In this document: positions 20,845-29,646 of the stretch, one piece after another
Numbering within the stretch: position 1 is the first letter of the stretch
How the letters are laid out: the number at the start of each line of letters is the position of its first letter
Assembly (NCBI GenBank): GCA_003427395.1
Contig: BFEA01000382.1
Span: 1,335,834-1,385,875, forward strand
DNA length: 50,042 bases
DNA from: Chara braunii
Lineage: Eukaryota; Streptophyta; Charophyceae; Charales; Characeae
Direction of reading: 5' to 3'
Program-made: the position numbers and the translations under genes
The notes under the pieces: generated by a model
What the model was told of the DNA's origin: nothing
What the model saw: the letters and a program-made list of their open reading frames with translations, nothing else
The model's database searches: none

Positions 20845-21022
20845 AGACCAGAAAAAAGAAAAGGGGTTTGGTATCCCCTTTCTATTTATCTGAGAAGTTA
20901 AGGAGACGCCTCACTCTGATGAGAGAAATAAAATAGGGTTTGGTATCCCCTGCGCTGTTTAAGAAGCTGAGAAGACTCCTCACTCAGACCAGAAAACAGG
21001 AAAAAGGGTTTGGTATGCCCTA
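20845..21022. repeat. ~71-bp tandem repeat with conserved hairpins
   Basis: The element GGGTTTGGTATCCCC occurs at about 20863, 20935 and (as GGGTTTGGTATGCCC) 21006, spaced 72 and 71 bp. In the first copy AAAGGGG pairs with CCCCTTT around loop TTTGGTAT; the other two keep a shorter stem and the same loop. Between them are related CTGAGAAG...CCTCACTC segments. It resembles a structured LTR or 3'-end region, but no function can be assigned. Confidence 0.65.
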
Positions 21023-21335
21023 CCACTAGCATGGCGGACAAAATGAGTTTCAAGAGCACTGAGACCAGATTGACAATATCCTCGACTTTGCAATCGAGAT
21101 GAAGGATGGGGTAACTCTTTTGCCGTAAAAATTTAGACATAAAAGAAATTTCAGAACGACAAGAGGTCAAAGCCAGCAGCAAATCAGAAAGTGAAATAAG
21201 ATCCTTCTTAAAAAAAATTTGTGGCCGACAAGCGGCCTGGTTCGCAAGGAACCTTGCATCCCCAGCCTTAAGGTATTCAAATTCTTAAGCTTGGAACACT
21301 ATGGGAAGGACTGAAAGATTAAGAAAAGAGAAGAC
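21023..21335. other. spacer with twin hairpins
   Basis: The one structure seen is two adjacent small hairpins at 21223-21253: GGCCG-ACAAG-CGGCC and GGTTC-GCAAG-GAACC. The rest of the stretch has no supported feature. Confidence 0.4.
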
Positions 21336-21656
21336 TCAGAAGTTCAAAGAAAAATCGTGCTTATACAGGATGTAAAGGATACCCATGAATTCGAGTTGAA
21401 GAAGTGTAAGAAGAGAGAGAATGCAGAAAAGAGTGCAGTTGTTGAGATTCGAAGAAGGGGAAGCTGTACATGGGGTAGGAGGTGGTGGAATTGGCAATAG
21501 CGCCCTGCTCGCCGCAGGGGTAGTGGGGGCTCTACGGAAATACAGAGGGGAAGAGAGACTTGAGGTACCATAGCTCGCCTCAAACTTCTTTTGGAAGTAC
21601 TCCATCTTAGTCGGCAACGGAGTTCTCTCGTACCAACTAGTGAGTGAGTGGCAGGG
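21336..21656 (-). pseudogene. fragment of a minus-strand ORF interrupted by Element 2
   Basis: Read on the minus strand from the left border of Element 2, two frames are open. One contains TSWYERTPLPTKMEYFQKKF and EASYGTSSLSSP; the other, THSLVGTRELRCRLRW. Placed next to the minus-strand ORF at 39650-39799 on the other side of Element 2, either could continue it, the second in frame if five bases are taken as target duplication. I infer that it is the continuation of a gag-like gene. The evidence is modest because no domain is recognisable in this part. Confidence 0.35.
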
Positions 21657-22739
21657 TGTCGGGCGCCTCCAATACTACGCCGCCCCTTACTTCCTTTCAG
21701 AGGGCACGCAGCGAGACCTTCACTCAACAATATTCTACCTAGCGGGGCTTCATCAACTGTGACGCGAGCTCACGCTGGGACCAACTGGGCAGACGACATT
21801 TACCTACCAGGCGGCGTGAGGACATGCCGGAGAATCGTGCTGCGATATCATTGTTCGACGTTATTTTTACGTGACCGGGACACACCAACCATGAAGCAGA
21901 CCGACGCTGCGAACAAGGGGCCTACTTTATCCGGCCGGAACTCACCGACCATGGCGCGGGCCGACACCACGGGCAAGGGGCCCCATTAGACCAGTCGAGT
22001 TCTCTTCCGAAGGGGTGGTTCTGCCGGGACGCGGGTGAGGGGACCAATTTTTACTTGCAGGGCCCGCCAGGGTTTTTTCCTAAGAGTGGTACCGCCACTA
22101 CGTGGGGACCGCCTAGGCCTGGGACAGACTCGGGGACAGCTGTGGTACCAGAGCGCTGCAAAGGGCCCAGTTCCCGACTGGAAGGCCCTTTCCGCTAGGG
22201 ACCTTTCAAGAGCCCAATCAGGCCCGGGCATAGGCCCGGTACTGAGGCGATGCAAGTGGTCAGCTGCCTCGGTGCACCCAAGGCCGGGACACACACTTGT
22301 GAGAAGGGCCCGACAGAGTACTTAAGCTCAACCGGGCCCAGACGCGGGACATTCTTGGCTTGGGAGAACAGAGGCGCACTGGGACTGGCGGACAAGTGTG
22401 GAGCACCCGCACGTGTAGGACGCACTCGAGGGGGACCTCGCACGTGCATGAACAGAGGAACCTCTCGCATACAAGGGGGGAGCGCACGAGAGCTGGGGCA
22501 CACGACAGATAGGAGCAAGGAGGGGGTACGAATGGAGGGGATGCACGAGCACTAGAGGACTTGAGCACGAGAGACAGCGCGCCATGTCACTACGCACAAC
22601 CGCGTGCACTGGAGGGGGGCGTGCGCTATAGCGCGTGGGGAGCCACCTACGAGGAAGCGCGCGCCATTGCGCGAAGGGAGAACCACCTACGGGATAGTTG
22701 GCAGCGGGGGAGACCGGCACAACAGTCCGCACGCATTCG

Positions 22740-23290
22740 CGCACAGGTGAGCGCGCGCACATTTGCGCCTTCAATTGCGCACACTTCCGTGCGCACGCGT
22801 GTACACTCGGACACGCCTACGCGCACGGCCGCCCACACATACACACATTTGCGCACACTCGGGCTCACCCTTGCGCAGACCCACTCACACTCCTGCACCC
22901 ATTTGCGCACATTTGCGCGTTCGCACGCGCACACTAGCGGACACTGCGCGCTCGCTATAGCACGAGCGCTCGCGGAAGGTGGGTTTAACAAAGGGAGAGG
23001 GGTGCGCGCCATTGCCCCCCATCGCGCCCCGATGCGAGAGGGCGGAGGGGAAGGACACTTACGAACGGGGCACGTGCGGATAGAGGAGCGCACAAGTGGA
23101 CAGAGCTGCACGCTTCTGCATGCACACGCACATGTGGGGGCTGTGTGTATCAGAGCGCACCGGCGCGCGAAGGGGGAGCACCGAGGGGAAGCCACGTTTT
23201 CTATCGCACACCTGCGCACGGGGGAAGACCACCGCGAGGAAGCCTCACACTTCATCGCGCACACGCGCCCACGGGGAGGGGGAACGGGAT
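22740..23290. repeat. GCGCAC-rich low-complexity block in the 5' LTR
   Basis: Dense short repeats of TGCGCACA, CGCGCACA, TTTGCGCAC and variants. The 3' LTR has the same block at 37510-38070. Alternating purine-pyrimidine sequence dominates, so Z-DNA-prone tracts are possible. Frames such as 22561-23292 (+) and 22647-23372 (-) owe their length to lack of AT-rich stop codons. Confidence 0.7.
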
Positions 23291-23869
23291 AGCTAGGGGG
23301 AAGCGCGCACCGATGCGCACTCATGTACGAGGTAACCGGGCAGTCGGGAAGGAGCTGTTCGCTACACAGCAAGCCTCATACCTCTGCGGACCCGCGGATT
23401 CGAGCTGCCGGGAGGACGCGTGATGCCTTGCGAATGTCTACACATTCGAGAGGGGGGAGCACCGTGCGTGGCCACGTGTACGATCGCGCGACTGCGGGAA
23501 CAGCCGCGGGCGACTGCGCTAGCAGAACTATGAGACCGAACTCGCTCACTAGCGGGATCAACGCGGGAGACCTCCTTTCCGCTGTGCATCAAGCACAGAT
23601 ACGACACAGCCAGCCCGCAGTGCCCGAGCGTCACCCAAGGCAACGTCTTTGAGCGCGCGTCCGAACCACCGGACTGCATCACCCTTCTGGTCGGGTGCAC
23701 TCATCAGAAGAAGCGGACTACCTGGAGGGTTGCTGGCGGGCCACCAAGCAGATCGAATGGGGCCTTTCTTTACAGTCGGAGAGTCGGCCTGCACATGACC
23801 GTTGATTACAGTGGGGGCTCTGAGGCACGGATGGGGGCGCTAGACTGAAGCGAGCCTGCTACCGGACGG

Positions 23870-24315
23870 ACGTTTTGACGAGCGACCATTGTACCGTGGG
23901 GTCACTTTTACGGAGAGGACACTTTACCGAGCGGCCATTTTACGAAGTGGTCACTTTCACCGAATGGACGTTGTAACGGACGGTCACTTCACTGAGTGGT
24001 CACTTTCCCCGAGAGGACATTGCTGGGCGGACACCTACCGAACTGACATTACCAGGCGGATACTTACCGAACGGGCAAATTTTCGGGCAGATTTTTTTAC
24101 CGAGCGGACTCTTTAACCAAGCAGGTACTTGGAAAAGCAGGCTTTTGCGAAGGACACTTTTGCGAAAAGGCACGACCGAGGGGTTACTTTCGCGAAAAGG
24201 CACGACCAAGGGGTATTTTCGCGAAAAGGCACGACCAAGGGGTACTTTCGCAAAAAGGCACGACCAAAGGGGACGCTCGCGGAAAGGCAAGACTGAAGGG
24301 TACGTTCGCGAAAGG
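23870..24315. repeat. short tandem repeats in the 5' LTR
   Basis: First part (23870-24120): degenerate ~20-bp units of the type TTACCGAGCGGACACTTT. Second part (24140-24315): about six 30-bp units, GAAAAGGCACGACCAAGGGG plus TACTTTCGC. The 3' LTR has the same arrays at 38655-39145 with a different copy content, including an extra ~60-bp repeat near 38825-38930. Confidence 0.8.
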
Positions 24316-24707
24316 GCACATTTGGAGGGGCGCATTCCTAATAGGACGATTCGGGCACCAGCGATTTGGGGACATGGTCACAGTCGACCTCGAGCTTTGG
24401 CCGCGATGGGCCCGAGAAGCGAGCTCTGATACCAAGAGTTCGAGTACGGTCCCGTGGGATAGAAGAGCAAGGTATCGGCGACACCCTATCGGAAGGAGGA
24501 TCAGGCGGAGGTTGTTGAGCAGAACTATAGGCACACAGACAGATCCCACGCACACATACACTGGGACCTCTTCAGCGTTGTGGTTGTGGACTAACGTGGC
24601 TTGTGCAGGTTACAGGTGCCCCGTCCATCCCTCCCGTGGGTGACAGACACGGCGTGAGGTATACGGAGAGGGCGGTGAGCCGGCAGACCCTATCTACCGG
24701 TCGACAG

Positions 24708-24725
24708 TGACGCCGTTGCCGGGGA
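24708..24725 (+). promoter_or_regulatory. primer-binding site of Element 2, tRNA-Asp type
   Basis: TGACGCCGTTGCCGGGGA differs by one base from the perfect site of Element 1 (TGG at the start). It lies one base after the CA end of the 5' LTR, the standard position. It fixes the orientation of Element 2 as + strand. Confidence 0.92.
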
Positions 24726-25497
24726 AGGCTGCCTCTCGGGACTTTGGTCCGCCTATAACCGCGGGTACGTGAGAGGACGAGACTGCGACGGAGACCAGTA
24801 CACGCTACGAGCGATCAACCTACCGGTGGTCAGCAGACGAAGCGATATCGGGCGATACGACACTTTGTCAGCTTGCGATCGATCCGGTGAGATTGTGATT
24901 TTCGCATTTCGTGATTTCGTCTTGCATTTCCTTTCTGCTATTTCCTTGTGATTTGAGAGGGTCCTTCTGATTTTCCCACCCCATTTGTCAGTCCACCCTG
25001 ATATCAATTCCTAGAGAGAGAATTGTAAGCAGGGGAAAAACTTGAAGGGTCTGAAGGGGAGGGGAGAAGCGCCCCGGATTGCAAGGAGTGGGAACGGGAT
25101 TAGACAGGCTAGTGGATTATGATGGATAGCTGGGGGGATTGATACACTACACGAGTCGGGATGAGAGACCATGCCTGAGGTGGGAACGAGTAGAGGCATG
25201 GATAGGAGCGAGGATGCACGAGTGAGGCACCGCCCTCTTATCCTCGTGTGACTTCGGTCCACCCTCGAGCACATGAGTTGGTCAGCTCGTGCTCAAGTCG
25301 CGGTAAGAGAGGTAGGCCAGCGATGATGGTACACTGATCCGACCTCTTCCTTGACACGAGGGTAGGGGGAGATACGCCAGAGGGCGGTTCTCTCCTAGGC
25401 CTGTTGATGTCTTGGAGGGTTGCAAGAAGGCTCAGAGGGGGCCTGTCGTAGGGGTCTATGAGCTCAACTGTCCAAGAGTCACACAGGGAGAGATTTA
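24726..25497. other. leader of Element 2
   Basis: About 770 bp between PBS and first ORF. A T-rich stretch (TTTCGTCTTGCATTTCCTTT near 24919) precedes GTGATTTGAG. No ORF is shared with Element 1. Packaging signals would be expected here but cannot be recognised. Confidence 0.45.
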
Positions 25498-25528
25498 TTG
25501 AGGGTTCCACTTGGTTTCTTGATTAGGA

Positions 25529-25936
25529 ATGATATATATCGAGTCGGCTTCTCAAATATCCTTGGTCAGGGAGAGGGGCTCTTGCAACGTGATCAGCTTG
25601 CCACTAGAAGGGAAGAGCAAATACAAACCTACCAGAGAGGAGGGGTTAATAGTCCGAGACGGTGTTTTTCTGTGGGTGAGAATAGAGGCTGAAACCAGGG
25701 CCTGTGTCAGGAGAGACAGGGAGAAGACACCCTTAAAAGTGGATGTGAGCGTGAGGCTGTACTTGTCGAGGAAAGAGTGGGAGTGTCTCGTGATAGATAC
25801 TGCCAGGCGTTATCGAACCCTCCTCTATTTGGCAGCGTTAGGTCGGAGGTTTGGTGTCCGGATCTTTAGAGAGTTCGCTCAGGGGAGTGGAGTAGATACC
25901 GTTGCAGTCTACACTGTGAGGTTTGCATATGATTGA
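25529..25936 (+). CDS. small ORF 1 of Element 2, module-like
   Basis: Opens near 25529 (first ATG) and codes for up to 135 residues. Motifs: GVFLWVRIEAETRACVRRDR, VDVSVRLYLSRKEWECLVID, TARRYRTLLYLAALGRRFGV and FAQGSGVDTVAVYTVRFAYD. Strand (VSVRLYL), helix (ECLVIDTARRYRTLLYLA) and strand (TVAVYTVRF) follow the module pattern, but the YDV signature is absent. The ORF ends in TGA; the downstream frame starts 20 bp later. No similarity to a known family was recognised. Confidence 0.5.
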   Translation: MIYIESASQISLVRERGSCNVISLPLEGKSKYKPTREEGLIVRDGVFLWVRIEAETRACVRRDREKTPLKVDVSVRLYLSRKEWECLVIDTARRYRTLLYLAALGRRFGVRIFREFAQGSGVDTVAVYTVRFAYD

Positions 25937-25957
25937 GAGCTTCCTAGAGCGACCTCT

Positions 25958-26236
25958 GTGAGGTCGAAGACGGTCCCTAGGTTTTTGACAGGGCTGATTT
26001 TCGGTACCAGAGTGGTGCACCAGAGACTTTTAGAGGTAGTGCAGAGAGCGGTCCGACCGGGGACGTCCACTGTCGAACTTGCGTGGCTTCTTACTTATTG
26101 CTTGGACAGGCCAGTTCCCACTCGTAGAGAGCTACGCCGTATTGTGTTCCGCATCCGGGAGGAGCTACGAGAGGCCGAGATAAGTGGAGAGGTAGATAGG
26201 GCCCGGATACTGAACGGAAGGGCGAACGACACCTAG
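25958..26236 (+). CDS. small ORF 2 of Element 2
   Basis: 92 residues from ATG 25958, ending in TAG immediately before the next ORF. It includes FLTGLIFGTRVVHQRLLEVV, LAWLLTYCLDRPVPTRRELR and a charged helix RIREELREAEISGEVDRARI. The middle strand-helix part resembles other modules only loosely. Short spacing to its neighbours suggests that it belongs to the same accessory block. Function unknown. Confidence 0.45.
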   Translation: MRSKTVPRFLTGLIFGTRVVHQRLLEVVQRAVRPGTSTVELAWLLTYCLDRPVPTRRELRRIVFRIREELREAEISGEVDRARILNGRANDT

Positions 26237-26641
26237 ATGTCTCACTGTAGGGTCGAGCACCCGGTAGAATTGGGACAAATCGGATACAGAGAGCCGGAAT
26301 TTGTGGACGAAGATTGGGTAGAGTTTACATTACCAGGTAGATCGACTTTGGTGGCAGGGGTTGGCAGAGTGGATAGCTCGTGGAGGTCAATACTGTTGCG
26401 GCCAGGCGTTTGGTTGTTGCTGGTGCCGCTTGCGGATTTCGATAGGGATAGATGCGGGAGAGTGGTTCAGGGATCGGTGGATTTGGCGGTTAAGGGTTTC
26501 CTCTACTACCAAATGTCGGAACTCTCGGAAATCATTCGTAGGGCAGTGGAGCAAGGCACGCGCAATAAGAACTTTGGGGTAATACCTAGTCTTGATCGGT
26601 GTACGTGGGAGGACGAAACTCCCGCTATAGGCATACTTTAG
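26237..26641 (+). CDS. small ORF 3 of Element 2
   Basis: 134 residues, ATG 26237 directly after the previous stop. Contains VEFTLPGRSTLVAGVGRVDS, WLLLVPLADFDRDRCGRVVQ and SELSEIIRRAVEQGTRNKNF. After the TAG at 26639 the same frame stays open for about 50 codons (TFRSVKVSLRLARGGFLP) to a TGA near 26795, so the stop may be a mutation in a longer protein. Alternating strand and helix segments again suggest the module type. No known family recognised. Confidence 0.45.
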   Translation: MSHCRVEHPVELGQIGYREPEFVDEDWVEFTLPGRSTLVAGVGRVDSSWRSILLRPGVWLLLVPLADFDRDRCGRVVQGSVDLAVKGFLYYQMSELSEIIRRAVEQGTRNKNFGVIPSLDRCTWEDETPAIGIL

Positions 26642-26763
26642 GAGGTGGTGGAGAGATACCGGGAGGAGGAGCTCCGCTTAAGAGGAACGTTTAGATCAGT
26701 CAAGGTGTCCCTCCGTCTAGCCAGGGGAGGGTTTCTACCACACTCCCCATTCCGTTATTTGTC

Positions 26764-27252
26764 TTGGAGAAGTATCTTGGAGGGCTTGACCGGTTGATCC
26801 AGGTACACCTAAGTTTTCTAGAGATCCAAGATCTCCTACACAGTGGTGACGAACACCACGGCTATTACGCTCTCTGGAAGGAGGGGCCCCGGTTTGGCAA
26901 CGAAGGTCTAGAACTAGTTGAGCTGATTAGAGCAGCTTCACCTAGGAGCTTGAGGCGAGCACCTGACCAGGACCAACCGGTTGAATTCTGGGCTACCTTC
27001 GAGAGGGGTATACGGGAGCCACCTAGTCATCTAGCAGGGTTGACAGAGCTGTTTAGTGGAAGGGGGTTCGACCCATCGGTTAGAGAGGCGTCTCTCCTGG
27101 GGTTCTTCGAGTTGCGCTCGTATTATAGGCTAGTCGGGGACTGGGACGAGGACGAGGAAGAGGAGCATCAGCGGGAAGACTGGCCTGAGGGACCGTTATT
27201 CGTCGACGAAGAGGGAATATGGGAAGTGCAATGGCCACGGTTAGGGGCCTAG
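26764..27252 (+). CDS. small ORF 4 of Element 2, acidic C-terminus
   Basis: Up to 162 residues (no ATG near 26764; the first codon is TTG, so the frame probably continues a protein from the preceding frame via a frameshift). Motifs: LDRLIQVHLSFLEIQDLLHS, GYYALWKEGPRFGNEGLELV, LLGFFELRSYYRLVGDWDED, then a run of acidic residues and EEGIWEVQWPRL. IQVHLSFLE could be the second strand of the module whose first strand (VKVSLRLA) lies in the frame above. Stop TAG at 27250. Confidence 0.45.
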   Translation: MEKYLGGLDRLIQVHLSFLEIQDLLHSGDEHHGYYALWKEGPRFGNEGLELVELIRAASPRSLRRAPDQDQPVEFWATFERGIREPPSHLAGLTELFSGRGFDPSVREASLLGFFELRSYYRLVGDWDEDEEEEHQREDWPEGPLFVDEEGIWEVQWPRLGA

Positions 27253-27395
27253 AGTGAACATGGTAGGGAACTCTATGTCGAGAGACGTGCAAGTCGGGAA
27301 TGAGAAGACGATAGAAGATGGGAAATGGCTGGTTATTGTCCTAGGATTACGGCTGCCCTGGATGCCTTAGTCCCCTTTACTAGTGGGGGGCCTTC

Positions 27396-27704
27396 CGTTA
27401 CAAAATAGAGAGCTGTATATCTCTAGAAGAAAGTCATGCTCCGGGGAAAGCTTATGTCCTGGTAATAAAGCACCTCGACACGAGAGAATACGACATCCGC
27501 CCATACGTGCCTCTGTTAAGGGAGAGAAAGATGGATCGCGAGTCACTTAAGAACTGGATTAGAGATATAATCAGTAAGGAAAGGAGGGAATTAGAGAAGA
27601 AGGGGAAAGAGGTGTTTAGTGACGATACCCCCGTGTTGTTTTACGGCATACCCGAACCTAGTCTACCTGACAGTTTTACTGACGGCAAGAACTGGGAGCC
27701 TTAA
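27396..27704 (+). CDS. YDV-type module protein (Element 2, copy at 27.5 kb)
   Basis: The open frame reads AYVLVIKHLDTREYDIRPYV, PLLRERKMDRESLKNWIRDI, ISKERRELEKKGKE, VLFYGIPEPSLPDS and ends with NWEP-stop at 27702. The REYDIRPYVP strand, a helix ending in SKERRELEKK and the GIPEPSLP segment clearly match the copies at 11648 and 28929. The start is uncertain: the frame extends upstream of the GTG at 27507 without a stop to about 27396. Confidence 0.6.
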   Translation, partial: RYKIESCISLEESHAPGKAYVLVIKHLDTREYDIRPYVPLLRERKMDRESLKNWIRDIISKERRELEKKGKEVFSDDTPVLFYGIPEPSLPDSFTDGKNWEP

Positions 27705-27730
27705 ATTAATATGGCACTCAGAGCAAGGAG

Positions 27731-28015
27731 TTGGGGTCAGTGAGGATGCCGGGTCTTAGAGAACAGTTCTCCTCTGGGGCCATTGTAGAAGGGGGAATGA
27801 TAAAAGTTGAGGGAACCCTCCGAATTCCTAATATAGATATCTTTGGCCTTGAAGAGCTTGAACTCATACAACCCTATCTGGATCGTATGAGGGAGTCGAC
27901 TTTGAGGGTAATTACCAACCAAACCGAGATCAGTTATCTACTGAAGGTGGAAAGACTAGGGACCTCCGGGAGGGAATACTATCGTCTGATCAAGGAACGA
28001 GTCCGGTTGTGTTAG
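27731..28015 (+). CDS. module protein, counterpart of 12981-13271
   Basis: 94 residues, opening near 27731 (ATG at 27746). Reads AIVEGGMIKVEGTLRIPNID, LELIQPYLDRMRESTLRVIT, NQTEISYLLKVERLG and YYRLIKERVRLC. Alignment with Element 1 is good over the whole length and gap-free in the middle, so it is a conserved protein. Strand-helix-strand pattern as in the YDV copies, but without the YDV motif. Six bases separate its stop from the next ORF. Confidence 0.65.
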   Translation: MGSVRMPGLREQFSSGAIVEGGMIKVEGTLRIPNIDIFGLEELELIQPYLDRMRESTLRVITNQTEISYLLKVERLGTSGREYYRLIKERVRLC

Positions 28016-28030
28016 GCGGGCGTGGCAAAA

Positions 28031-28570
28031 ATGCAGGGTCATGAACGAGTAAGGCATAAGAAGTCTGCAGAGAGACTTGAGGAGTGGGATAACAAGGTCA
28101 TCGCTGGGAACCGACCGCCTCAGGAGAAGTTTAATGCGGTGTGTGCATCCTCGAGTACCCTAGGAAGAAGGGAGGAGTTTCCGTATGAGGTGGAAGTCTA
28201 TGAGATGGTAGACAGCGCATGGGAACTAAGTCGCCTTTATGTTATGACCGCACGCTTCCTAGGAACTGAGGTAAGAGACGTAGGCATTTACTTACTAATG
28301 GAGAGGTCGGAAGATTTAGTGTATGGACGTAGCTGGCAAATAGCAAGAGAAGTGGTAGAGGACGAGAAGGATAGGCTCCTTTCCTTAAAGAAAAAAGTCG
28401 CTTGGAATACCAAAATCAGGATCTTTGAAGACTTGCCTAGGCTGCGGATTCCTTACGAAGCATTAATAGGCATCGGTCGAGGTCTAATAATTGATTTAAT
28501 AAACCAACACCATAATCCGAATGGCCAGAGGGAACGAGAATGGCCAGCCTGGGGGGGACATATCAAGTGA
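28031..28570 (+). CDS. YDV-type module protein (Element 2, copy at 28.3 kb)
   Basis: ATG at 28031 (the frame is open from 28022), about 179 residues. After a basic N-terminus it has FPYEVEVYEMVDSAWELSRL, YVMTARFLGTEVRDVGIYLL, GRSWQIAREVVEDEKDRLLS, TKIRIFEDLPRLRIPYEAL and ends with a polar tail. RDVGIYL, SWQIAREVVEDEK and IFEDLP match the motifs of 28929-29390 and 11992-12486. No stop or frameshift inside. Function unknown; no DNA-binding or protease motif seen. Confidence 0.65.
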   Translation: MQGHERVRHKKSAERLEEWDNKVIAGNRPPQEKFNAVCASSSTLGRREEFPYEVEVYEMVDSAWELSRLYVMTARFLGTEVRDVGIYLLMERSEDLVYGRSWQIAREVVEDEKDRLLSLKKKVAWNTKIRIFEDLPRLRIPYEALIGIGRGLIIDLINQHHNPNGQREREWPAWGGHIK

Positions 28571-28646
28571 ACAAAGACAGCGTGACCATGATAGGTGGAG
28601 GTCCCAAGAGCTGCTCAGACTTTTGACGGAATGGACCTAGGAGGAT

Positions 28647-28850
28647 TTGTGTACTCTAGGCACGACGATCTGTAGGAGAGTTCGATCTGATGAAATAGGG
28701 TTGATAGAGATTAACAGAGGAACCTCTTGCCTACGAGATCAAGAAGGGGAACTCTACCTTGACACAGGCCTGTTCGGAGTAGAAGGTGAGCACGAGATAA
28801 GGGATGATAGAGGAAAATTGATTGGAGTCGTGAGGGCGGTGGAGGATTAG
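28647..28850 (+). CDS. small ORF between modules
   Basis: 67 residues with CRRVRSDEIGLIEINRG and ELYLDTGLFGVEGEHEIRDD, acidic and strand-rich. It opens 77 bp after the previous ORF and closes 79 bp before the next. No counterpart was recognised in Element 1. It may be real because it sits in the accessory block, but support is weak. Confidence 0.35.
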   Translation: MCTLGTTICRRVRSDEIGLIEINRGTSCLRDQEGELYLDTGLFGVEGEHEIRDDRGKLIGVVRAVED

Positions 28851-28928
28851 TGCAAGGGAGACCAAGAGAAAGAATGCTTCCAAGACCAAGAGCAGGATTA
28901 GAAGCCATGCTAGGGGAGTTGACCAAGG

Positions 28929-29390
28929 ATGAGGAGGTGTAGGAGACTGGATGAGGGAAAGTCGAGGAAGTTGGTCCGCTCCCTTAACTCTATATCGAAG
29001 AGAGCAGTGATCCCATACGAGATCGTGAGATATAAAGGTCTAAAGAGTCAAGGATGGGGGATTGATGGTATGTATGTCATCACCTACTACTTCATCAACC
29101 TTGATGAGTATGATGTGGGAATATACGTGCCGCAACATAGGTTTAAGGAAGACGAAAAATGTCATTGTTGGCAACGGACCTCGGACATAGTGCATGACGA
29201 GAAGAGAAGACTCCAACGATTAAGGACGAATTTCTCGTGGAGTACCGACGTTAGGCCTTTCATTGGGATACCGTCACCGCCAGTTGAAGGGCTTACGCTC
29301 GCTAACAATGAATGGTCCGCCGTAATAGACCTCGTATGGAAGGTGAAGAGGACGCAAGACGAACTCAACAATGCCAGGAACAGTGACTGA
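28929..29390 (+). CDS. YDV-type module protein (Element 2, best copy)
   Basis: ATG at 28929, 153 residues, intact. Motifs in order: LVRSLNSISKRAVIPYEIVR, YYFINLDEYDVGIYVPQHRF, CWQRTSDIVHDEKRRLQRL, FSWSTDVRPFIGIPSPPVEG and EWSAVIDLVWKVKRTQDEL. It aligns over almost its full length with the broken copy at 11992-12486, which makes it the reference copy of the family. Predicted order: helix, strand, strand, helix, strand, proline segment, helix. No transmembrane segment. Its last 20 bp overlap the next ORF in another frame. Confidence 0.75.
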   Translation: MRRCRRLDEGKSRKLVRSLNSISKRAVIPYEIVRYKGLKSQGWGIDGMYVITYYFINLDEYDVGIYVPQHRFKEDEKCHCWQRTSDIVHDEKRRLQRLRTNFSWSTDVRPFIGIPSPPVEGLTLANNEWSAVIDLVWKVKRTQDELNNARNSD

Positions 29391-29646
29391 AGAGGAAGAG
29401 GTGAATCGAGTATCATTCGCTGGCAGAATGACATCAGTCATTAGAATTCGGTCAACCAGGTCTCTAGACGAACAAGATTGCAGACAGCTTGCTCAAAGGG
29501 CAATTGAGAGAGAGAGACCTAGGGTCCTGGGGCTAGTGAGAGCAGAGAGAAGAATAACCTATGATGTGATGGTTTTGTCTCAAGGATGGCTGAGGTACGA
29601 AGTGGAGAAAGAAGAGATAGTCCAAGAAGCAGAATCCCGCGTGTAA
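29371..29646 (+). CDS. module-like ORF overlapping its neighbours
   Basis: ATG at 29371, 91 residues. Reads VSFAGRMTSVIRIRSTRSLD, EQDCRQLAQRAIERERPRVL and GLVRAERRITYDVMVLSQGW. Strand (TSVIRIRS), helix (QLAQRAIERERPRVLGLV) and strand (ITYDVMVLS) fit the module pattern. It overlaps the preceding ORF by 20 bp and the following by 61 bp, each in a different frame. Intact. Function unknown. Confidence 0.6.
   Translation: MPGTVTEEEEVNRVSFAGRMTSVIRIRSTRSLDEQDCRQLAQRAIERERPRVLGLVRAERRITYDVMVLSQGWLRYEVEKEEIVQEAESRV

Larger units (their letters stand above)
21657..24706 (+). repeat. 5' LTR of Element 2
   Basis: 3050 bp, starting TGTCGGGC and ending GGTCGACA. It is homologous to 36495-39648 over the whole length, with non-homologous flanks on both sides. 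Its length is unusual; most Ty3/gypsy LTRs are a few hundred to about 2000 bp. Inside are a GC- and CpG-rich block (about 22400-23300), short tandem repeats (23870-24315) and a U5-like end. Long frames on both strands in the CpG-rich block are composition artefacts. The promoter for the element RNA must lie here, but I cannot place a TATA box with confidence. Confidence 0.93.

Noticed and set aside
22561-23292. 243-residue + strand ORF in the 5' LTR (and 37370-38074 in the 3' LTR)
   Set aside because: The sequence is CpG-rich low-complexity DNA and several frames on both strands are equally open. The products consist of HTCAHLRA-type repeats, so the openness reflects scarcity of stop codons.
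24423-24434. GCTCTGATACCA, the complement of a plant initiator tRNA-Met PBS on the minus strand
   Set aside because: It lies within the LTR of Element 2, has no LTR terminus next to it, and is not fully conserved in the other LTR (ends in CCG at 39250). A 12-bp chance match is the simpler view.
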